From: Haemophilus parainfluenzae | Lineage (GTDB): Bacteria > Pseudomonadota > Gammaproteobacteria > Enterobacterales > Pasteurellaceae | Length of the DNA: 62,449 nt | Assembly (NCBI RefSeq): GCF_003252725.1 | Contig: NZ_QEPO01000008.1 | Span: 1 to 62,449, forward strand | Direction of reading: 5' to 3' | Position numbers and translations under genes: made by a program | Notes under the pieces: model-generated | The model's input: the letters and a program-made list of their open reading frames with translations, nothing else | Database searches by the model: none | Told to the model about the DNA's origin: nothing | Part shown: positions 57,092 to 62,449 of the stretch, in pieces | Position numbering within the stretch: the first letter of the stretch is position 1 | Layout: each line of letters starts with the position of its first letter

Positions 57092-58195
57092 CTAATTTAA
57101 CTCTTTAGCTGAACATGCCAAAGCTTCAGCAATAATATTATGCATATCAAAATATTTATATTGAGCTAAACGACCTCCAAAAATAACATTTGATACATTA
57201 TCTGCTAATGTTTTATATTTTGAATATAATTCATTATTACGCTGATCGTTAATTGGATAATAAGGTTCATCCCCCTCTTGATATTCTTTTGAATACTCAC
57301 GAGTGATCACCGTCTTATCTTGCGTACCATATTCAAAGTGCTTATGTTCAATTATACGTGTATAAGGGACTTCACTTTCAGTATAGTTCACAACTGCATT
57401 ACCTTGATAATTTGGCATGTCTAATACTTCATTACCAAAACTCAAACTACGGTATTCTAATTTGCCAAATTGATACTCAAAATACTCATCAATCATTCCT
57501 GTAAATACGATTTTATCAGCTACACTTTCGTAATATTCACGTTCGGCAAAGAAATCGATATTCAATTTTACTTCAATATCTTCTAACATTCTTTCAAAAA
57601 TACCTGTATAACCACCAATTGGAATACCTTGATAAGTATCATAGAAATAGTTATTATCATAGGTATAACGAACAGGTAAACGTTTTATGATAAATGCTGG
57701 AAGTTCTGTGCATTTCCGCCCCCATTGCTTTTCAGTATAACCTTTAATTAATTTTTCATAGATATCGCGGCCAACTAATGAGATAGCTTGCTCTTCTAGA
57801 TTTTTAGGTTCTGTAATATTCTCTTTTGATATCTGCTCTTTAATTTTAGCTTCAGCTTCTTCTGGTGTGATAACGCCCCACATTTTATTAAATGTAAGCA
57901 TATTGAAAGGTAAACTATACAATTCATCTTTGTAGCGAGCTACAGGAGAGTTAGTAAAACGGTTAAATTCAGCAAATTGCTGAATATAGTCCCAAACAAC
58001 TTTATTGCTTGTATGAAATATATGAGCACCATATTTATGCACATTGATACCTTCAATCTTTTGGGTATAGCAGTTTCCCCCAATGTGATCACGTTTTTCA
58101 ATTACTAAGCATTTTTTACCACGCTTAGTCGCCTCATAAGCAAAAATTGAGCCGAAAAGACCTGCACCAACTATAAGATAGTCATATTTTTTCAT
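57092..58195 (-). CDS. glf: UDP-galactopyranose mutase
   Basis: Glf interconverts UDP-galactopyranose and UDP-galactofuranose with reduced FAD. The 367-residue protein shows the FAD-binding VGAGLFGSIFAYEATKRGK and IEKRDHIGGNCY at the N-terminus, KQWGRKC near residue 160 and YRSLSF. Its presence predicts galactofuranose in the polysaccharide. It lies 12 bp upstream of wbaP in transcription order. Confidence 0.96.
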   Translation of the reverse strand: MKKYDYLIVGAGLFGSIFAYEATKRGKKCLVIEKRDHIGGNCYTQKIEGINVHKYGAHIFHTSNKVVWDYIQQFAEFNRFTNSPVARYKDELYSLPFNMLTFNKMWGVITPEEAEAKIKEQISKENITEPKNLEEQAISLVGRDIYEKLIKGYTEKQWGRKCTELPAFIIKRLPVRYTYDNNYFYDTYQGIPIGGYTGIFERMLEDIEVKLNIDFFAEREYYESVADKIVFTGMIDEYFEYQFGKLEYRSLSFGNEVLDMPNYQGNAVVNYTESEVPYTRIIEHKHFEYGTQDKTVITREYSKEYQEGDEPYYPINDQRNNELYSKYKTLADNVSNVIFGGRLAQYKYFDMHNIIAEALACSAKELN

Positions 58196-58212
58196 TTTGT
58201 TATCCTTTGATT

Positions 58213-59256
58213 TTATAAATAACTTTGAATCGTCTTTTTCAGACCTTCTGCTAATGAGGTCTCAGGCTTCCAGCCTAAAGATTCTAAACGTTTTGTTGAT
58301 AATTCTGTTCGAGAAGTAAAGAAATACCCTTTAGAGTTAGCATTACTATTTTGAGCATATTCTACAGAAGGAACTAGCGCTGGAAATATCTCTTGAATAA
58401 GAGTTACAACCTCTCGAATAGATTTAGCTTCTGTTTCATTAGCAATGTTAAATACGGCTTTATTTTCATTAACTAACATTGCTTTAATTATACCCGTCAC
58501 AGCATCACTGATATAACAGAATGCACGAACCGCACTACCATCACTTAATAACTTAATTCCTTTACTATTTACGGTCATTTCCACTAAGTCATTCATAATA
58601 CGTCCATCATTTTGAATATTCATTCCTGGTCCGTATATATGCGCTAAGCGAAGAATACTATAGGATAAATTAGCATAATTTTCGACGGCACACTCCAACA
58701 TATTCTCGCATAATTTTTTAACTTCAGGATAGCAACTTCTAAAGTTTAAAGGATCCAGTACACCAATATCATCTTCTTCAATCACAGACTTATTTGAAAC
58801 CATTCCATAGATTTCACGAGTTGAAAAAAATACAATTTTTGTTTTTGTCTGTTTCTTTGCAAATTCGATTGTATTATGCAATCCTAAATAATTAGTATGA
58901 ATAATATCCAATGGATTATTTACAATATTTTTCGGATCAGCATTACCGGCTGCAAAAATGATGTAATCATACTGCCCTGTAAGCTGGAATGGTTCTTTAA
59001 CATCTAAAAAAATACATTTAAAGAAGGATTTATCAACTTCTGAATAATATTTTTTTAAACTCTCTTCACTTCTAGCCGTTAAAGCAAGCTGAAAACTTGC
59101 AACTTTTGTTTGTAAAACATTAATTAAAAATCTCCCCAAATAGCTAGAGATTGCTCCGGTTGCACCAACCAATAAAATGCTTTTCCCGTTTAATTGAGAT
59201 AACTCTGGACTCAATCGTAGAGATAACTCTCTAAAATCCTCTTCTAATATGCTCAT
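58213..59256 (-). CDS. NAD-dependent epimerase/dehydratase, possible NDP-alditol reductase
   Basis: This 347-residue extended SDR protein shows the cofactor motif LLVGATGAISSYLGRFL (about residues 29-45), a conserved FFSTREIYG segment and catalytic CYPEVKK (Tyr and Lys, about 173-179). Its start overlaps the end of the neighbouring IspD-like cytidylyltransferase by 4 bases. Similar pairs in streptococcal capsule loci make CDP-linked sugar alcohols such as arabinitol or mannitol, which suggests a reductase role here. That is inference; an NDP-sugar epimerase is the alternative. Confidence 0.7.
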   Translation of the reverse strand: MSILEEDFRELSLRLSPELSQLNGKSILLVGATGAISSYLGRFLINVLQTKVASFQLALTARSEESLKKYYSEVDKSFFKCIFLDVKEPFQLTGQYDYIIFAAGNADPKNIVNNPLDIIHTNYLGLHNTIEFAKKQTKTKIVFFSTREIYGMVSNKSVIEEDDIGVLDPLNFRSCYPEVKKLCENMLECAVENYANLSYSILRLAHIYGPGMNIQNDGRIMNDLVEMTVNSKGIKLLSDGSAVRAFCYISDAVTGIIKAMLVNENKAVFNIANETEAKSIREVVTLIQEIFPALVPSVEYAQNSNANSKGYFFTSRTELSTKRLESLGWKPETSLAEGLKKTIQSYL

Positions 59257-59966
59257 TCACTACCTCGATATAGCTGCTCATCTTCTTCAATAGAAAACAT
59301 TGCTTTTGCAAGATAAAAATCTTCTTGCGTGGTAATTTTGATATTCTCAGGTCCACAAAGAACAATTGGGAAATCTAATTCTGGATAATAATGTTTAACA
59401 ATCATACAAGAATCAATAAATGAAAAATCATTTTCTGCAATAGCTTTATGATGTGCAGATTTAATTAAATCTAAATTAAATGTTTGCGGCGCTTTAGCAA
59501 TAAATGAATTTTCACGCTTAATCACGTGTTTAATACAATTATTTTCCACATAAGCAAAAGTCTCTTTTGCTGTAGCACAAGTAATAGCAACTTGTTTTTC
59601 TTTTGCAAGCTCAATATTTTGAATAATGATCTCATCATTAATAAATGGTCTTACCCCATCATGAATAACCACAACACCACTATCCATTTCTTTTAAACCA
59701 TTGTAAATAGATTCCTGCCCAGAATTACCACCTGGCACAATACGCACCACTTTTTTAAGGTGATACTGTTTGACTAAATCTTCTAAATGAGATTCCCATC
59801 CTTTTAAAATCACTACAACAATCGCATCGATTGCCTCACATTGTTCAAACTTTTCAAGCGTATGAATAATGACAGGTTTACCATATACTTTTAAAAATTG
59901 CTTTGGCAATGACTTTGAGTTCATTCGAGAACCTGTTCCGCCTGCAAAAACAAGTGCATAATTCAT
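59253..59966 (-). CDS. IspD/TarI-like cytidylyltransferase
   Basis: This 237-residue nucleotidyltransferase has ALVFAGGTGSRM-(9)-PKQFLKVYGKPVIIHTLEKF at the N-terminus, VIHDGVRPFI in the middle and ENIKITTQEDFYLAKA near the C-terminus, all IspD/TarI features. TarI uses CTP and ribitol-5-phosphate; IspD uses methylerythritol phosphate. Its place inside a polysaccharide cluster, and the 4-base overlap with an SDR gene, favour activation of a sugar-alcohol phosphate for export into the glycan, not isoprenoid synthesis. Confidence 0.82.
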   Translation of the reverse strand: MNYALVFAGGTGSRMNSKSLPKQFLKVYGKPVIIHTLEKFEQCEAIDAIVVVILKGWESHLEDLVKQYHLKKVVRIVPGGNSGQESIYNGLKEMDSGVVVIHDGVRPFINDEIIIQNIELAKEKQVAITCATAKETFAYVENNCIKHVIKRENSFIAKAPQTFNLDLIKSAHHKAIAENDFSFIDSCMIVKHYYPELDFPIVLCGPENIKITTQEDFYLAKAMFSIEEDEQLYRGSE

Positions 59967-59982
59967 ATCTACCTTATCTCTC

Positions 59983-61428
59983 CTAATAAAATTTATTTTT
60001 AATTTGATTAAACATTAACAATATGAACTTCTCTCTCAATAACAAGAGAGTTAAAAAATAGCAACTAAAGAAAAGTATTGTTTTCATAAGGAAAATTAAT
60101 ACTTGTCCCTCCTCAGAAAACCAAGTCAGACCAAATGAAATCAAAATAGAAATAATAATACCACAAGACAATTTAATATATTCTATATTAGAAAAAAGCA
60201 TATAAAAGTAATTCCGTAAAGTAATTATTTGAGATGCCATCACTATAACTTGTGATATTAAAACAGAAACAACAGCACCTAGAACACCATAATAATAAAC
60301 TAAAATAGGGCTAAAAATAAAACTAGAAATAGCTCCATAAATCACAGAATAACAGAGCTCCTTATCCTTATTTAGAGGAATCAACATTTGAATTCCTGTT
60401 AAATTAGAAATACTAGCGATAAGAATTATTATTGATAATATTTTTAGTGGTAAAATTGCTTCATAATAACCATTTCCTGCAAAAAGCAAAACGGAAGGCT
60501 CTGCATATAGGATACAAAAGATTACCATTGGAAGAGATATAATGAAAATAAAGTTCATAGATTTTATTAATACAGAATTAAATTCATCATGCATATTATT
60601 TTTTATAAAATAACTTAACCTAGGTAAAAGAACAGCCCCCAGTGATGTAATTATACTTTGCATAACATCTTTAATTCTATATGCTGCATTATAATATCCA
60701 ACATCCTCTGCCCCATAAAAAAAACCTAATAGAACTGAGCTAAAGTTAACATAAATAGCAACAGCAATAGAAATAATAAAAAATATTGCCATAGACTTAA
60801 CATGTTTATAAAAATCATAGTTTTTAAATACTTTAACAATTATTACATTTTTTAAATTATATAAATTAACCAACCCAGAACCAACAGTAGCAAATATAAT
60901 AATAAATGCATATATAGTATAATCACTGTAGTCTCTTACATAATAAAATATAAGAAAGAACGAAATAAACTTGAAAAACAATGATCTTATTGCTATATAA
61001 AAATATTGCTCAGTTCCCTTATATACCCACTCAACACCCAATATTGTGAAGACAATATTTAAACCAGTGATAAAAAAAAGTGTTTTCTCCCCCCTAAGAG
61101 AAGGCACAAAATAAATACATAAAAAATATAAAAATAATACAAACAACATTAGAAATAGATTAATCAAAAATAATTCATGAATAACCTTTGACAATTTTTC
61201 TTTATTATCTCTAACTTGCGCTACCGCTCTCACACCATAATCAGCAATACCAAAAGCGGCTACAATTGAAAAATAAGATACTAATGAAGAAGCAAAGGCT
61301 ACTTTCCCTGTCCCGATAGGAGTTAGAACTCTAGACACATAAGGAAAAGTTAATAACGGGAATAAGAAATTAGATACCGTTAATAACATATTCATTAAAA
61401 AATTAAATTTAAGTGTTCTTATTTTCAT
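59983..61428 (-). CDS. wzx: Wzx-type polysaccharide flippase
   Basis: This 481-residue protein with about 12-14 membrane helices belongs to the PST/MATE-like flippases. The N-terminus has LTFPYVSRVLTPIGTGKVAFASSLVSYF and the AFGIADYGVRAVAQVRDN loop, typical of Wzx. It would move lipid-linked repeat units across the inner membrane. It lies 6 bp from the putative polymerase and 16 bp from the cytidylyltransferase. The sequence is strongly AT-rich. Confidence 0.9.
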   Translation of the reverse strand: MKIRTLKFNFLMNMLLTVSNFLFPLLTFPYVSRVLTPIGTGKVAFASSLVSYFSIVAAFGIADYGVRAVAQVRDNKEKLSKVIHELFLINLFLMLFVLFLYFLCIYFVPSLRGEKTLFFITGLNIVFTILGVEWVYKGTEQYFYIAIRSLFFKFISFFLIFYYVRDYSDYTIYAFIIIFATVGSGLVNLYNLKNVIIVKVFKNYDFYKHVKSMAIFFIISIAVAIYVNFSSVLLGFFYGAEDVGYYNAAYRIKDVMQSIITSLGAVLLPRLSYFIKNNMHDEFNSVLIKSMNFIFIISLPMVIFCILYAEPSVLLFAGNGYYEAILPLKILSIIILIASISNLTGIQMLIPLNKDKELCYSVIYGAISSFIFSPILVYYYGVLGAVVSVLISQVIVMASQIITLRNYFYMLFSNIEYIKLSCGIIISILISFGLTWFSEEGQVLIFLMKTILFFSCYFLTLLLLREKFILLMFNQIKNKFY

Positions 61429-61434
61429 ACTTAG

Positions 61435-62449
61435 TTATATATATACTGAGTTCTCATTCTTATTATCATACGCTAATAAGAATATAAATGGATTAAATGT
61501 TATAAGTAATAAATGAGGATTTATCATTATGTTAACTAATGAAAATATAATAGCCAGCCCAAGATAAATATTATTCTTGAGCACAATTCTCTTTCCCAAT
61601 CTAAAAAAACCAAACAAGATAAAAATAAATAAAACAACCCCCTGATCCAATAAAACTTTTAAATAACCAGAATCAACTACAAATAACTTATTATATTGAT
61701 TTACATCCAGTAAATCTACATACTCTATATGTTGACCTAGAATAGAAAGACCATACGTATCATAAGCGTAGTATCCATATGCTAATCTACCACTTAACGC
61801 TTTATTTAATGCAAACATCCAACTACTGCTTGGATCATAAAAAACTTGTATTAATATTGATAGAAAAGAAAATAATAAAAATGAATATACTGTTAAAAAT
61901 TTCAAAATCCTACCTAAAACTTTTGTTTTATAATCTATATTAAATATTCTTATAAAAATCAGAGCAAATATTAATAAGTTAACCAGATAAAACACAGTTC
62001 TCGTATCTGTAAAATCATATAATACATAATTTAAAAATAATAAAAATATAGATTCAAAAACAGAAAACTTATGATTTCTAAGAACAATCCAAGATAGAGA
62101 AACATATAAAAACACATTAGGTAAATATGTAGAAAAAACGTATCCTAATGGATGTCTGAAAACAGTCTCTCCATTACTATTTTCTCTATAAAAATTAACA
62201 TCTGAGTATTCATACATATCAAATAAATATGTAATATATACAAATACGGCACCACAAAAAATAGATATAAGAAAACATTTTAGAATTAAGTCAAATTTAA
62301 TATACTTAGAAAAAATAAAAAGGAAAAATAATGTCAAGCCTATTCCAGAATAATAATATGATAAAATAAAAATTGGAATAAGTAGATAATCTAACAATGA
62401 GTACTTATTAAATTTGTAAAAAAATATTAATAAAAAACCTATGCCATAT
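61435..62449 (-). CDS. wzy: Wzy-like polysaccharide polymerase, 5' end outside the window
   Basis: This very hydrophobic, AT-rich protein has about ten helices and a large loop with YSDVNFYRENSNGETVFRHPLGYVF and the RLAYGYYAYDTYG region, as expected for a Wzy polymerase. The frame stays open from 62397 to the window edge (upstream codons read YGIGFLLIFFYKFNKYS). The TTG near 62395-62397 is therefore probably internal, and at least 17 more residues belong to the protein. Assignment rests on topology and neighbours (Wzx, WbaP), since Wzy sequences are poorly conserved. Confidence 0.7.
   Translation of the reverse strand, partial: YGIGFLLIFFYKFNKYSLLDYLLIPIFILSYYYSGIGLTLFFLFIFSKYIKFDLILKCFLISIFCGAVFVYITYLFDMYEYSDVNFYRENSNGETVFRHPLGYVFSTYLPNVFLYVSLSWIVLRNHKFSVFESIFLLFLNYVLYDFTDTRTVFYLVNLLIFALIFIRIFNIDYKTKVLGRILKFLTVYSFLLFSFLSILIQVFYDPSSSWMFALNKALSGRLAYGYYAYDTYGLSILGQHIEYVDLLDVNQYNKLFVVDSGYLKVLLDQGVVLFIFILFGFFRLGKRIVLKNNIYLGLAIIFSLVNIMINPHLLLITFNPFIFLLAYDNKNENSVYI

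Noticed and set aside
62395-62397. TTG as the true start of the Wzy-like gene
   Set aside because: The frame stays open with hydrophobic codons to the window edge, so the real start is probably outside.
1-62449. CRISPR array, insertion sequence or prophage
   Set aside because: No regularly spaced repeats, transposase or phage genes are seen; the only mobile-like sequences are the two inverted-repeat elements.

Overview
The window looks like chromosome from a Pasteurellaceae bacterium of the Haemophilus group, most likely Haemophilus parainfluenzae or a close relative. The main evidence is the many copies (about 40) of the Hin-type DNA uptake signal AAGTGCGGT or its complement ACCGCACTT, the AT-rich genome, and the gene content and order: an nqrABCDEF-apbE-nqrM cluster, OpsX next to KdkA, an ABC exporter next to an AraC/AhpD-like pair, and rffG next to pepB and ndk. 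The species name is an inference.

Layout: 1-1514 holds the end of rplS and mnmA. 1626-9151 is a minus-strand respiratory block encoding the Na+-pumping NADH:quinone reductase (nqrA to nqrF), its FMN-attachment enzyme ApbE, its iron-delivery factor NqrM and a small tautomerase. 9553-17054 carries bolA, yajG, corA with a long leader, yggT, yggU, leuS, lptE and holA. 17085-25254 carries an LtaS-like sulfatase-fold enzyme, mutT, secA with an upstream SecM-type arrest peptide, dciA, dam, aroB and aroK. 25561-32457 carries an anaerobic C4-dicarboxylate carrier with an extra soluble insert, followed by the fatty-acid block acpP, fabG, fabD, fabH, plsX, rpmF and yceD.

32591-39695 has an ABC exporter, an AraC regulator divergent from an AhpD-like protein, the LPS inner-core pair opsX/kdkA (also divergent) and a Kef-type K+/H+ antiporter. 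A tRNA-Ile2(CAU) follows, then glyS and glyQ with six unrelated genes between them. 46933-51768 is an outer-membrane receptor plus a periplasmic binding protein, permease and ATPase, a B12/siderophore-type uptake system interrupted by a repeat element. ndk and pepB lead into 53566-62449, an AT-rich, uptake-signal-free polysaccharide (O-antigen or hmg-like) cluster: rffG, acyltransferase, WbaP-type initiating transferase, glf, an NDP-alditol-type pair, Wzx flippase and a partial Wzy polymerase.

The observations most worth following are: a DUF559 nuclease-like gene lying 17 bp from a MITE-like pair of inverted repeats, with a second, composite copy of that repeat family inside the uptake operon; a SecM variant ending in FAPIRAGP; a long structured corA leader; a near-leaderless yceD transcript; a ~100-residue insert in the DcuB-type carrier; and a cytidylyltransferase/reductase pair that may make an activated sugar alcohol. 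I saw no CRISPR array, insertion sequence, prophage or rRNA.
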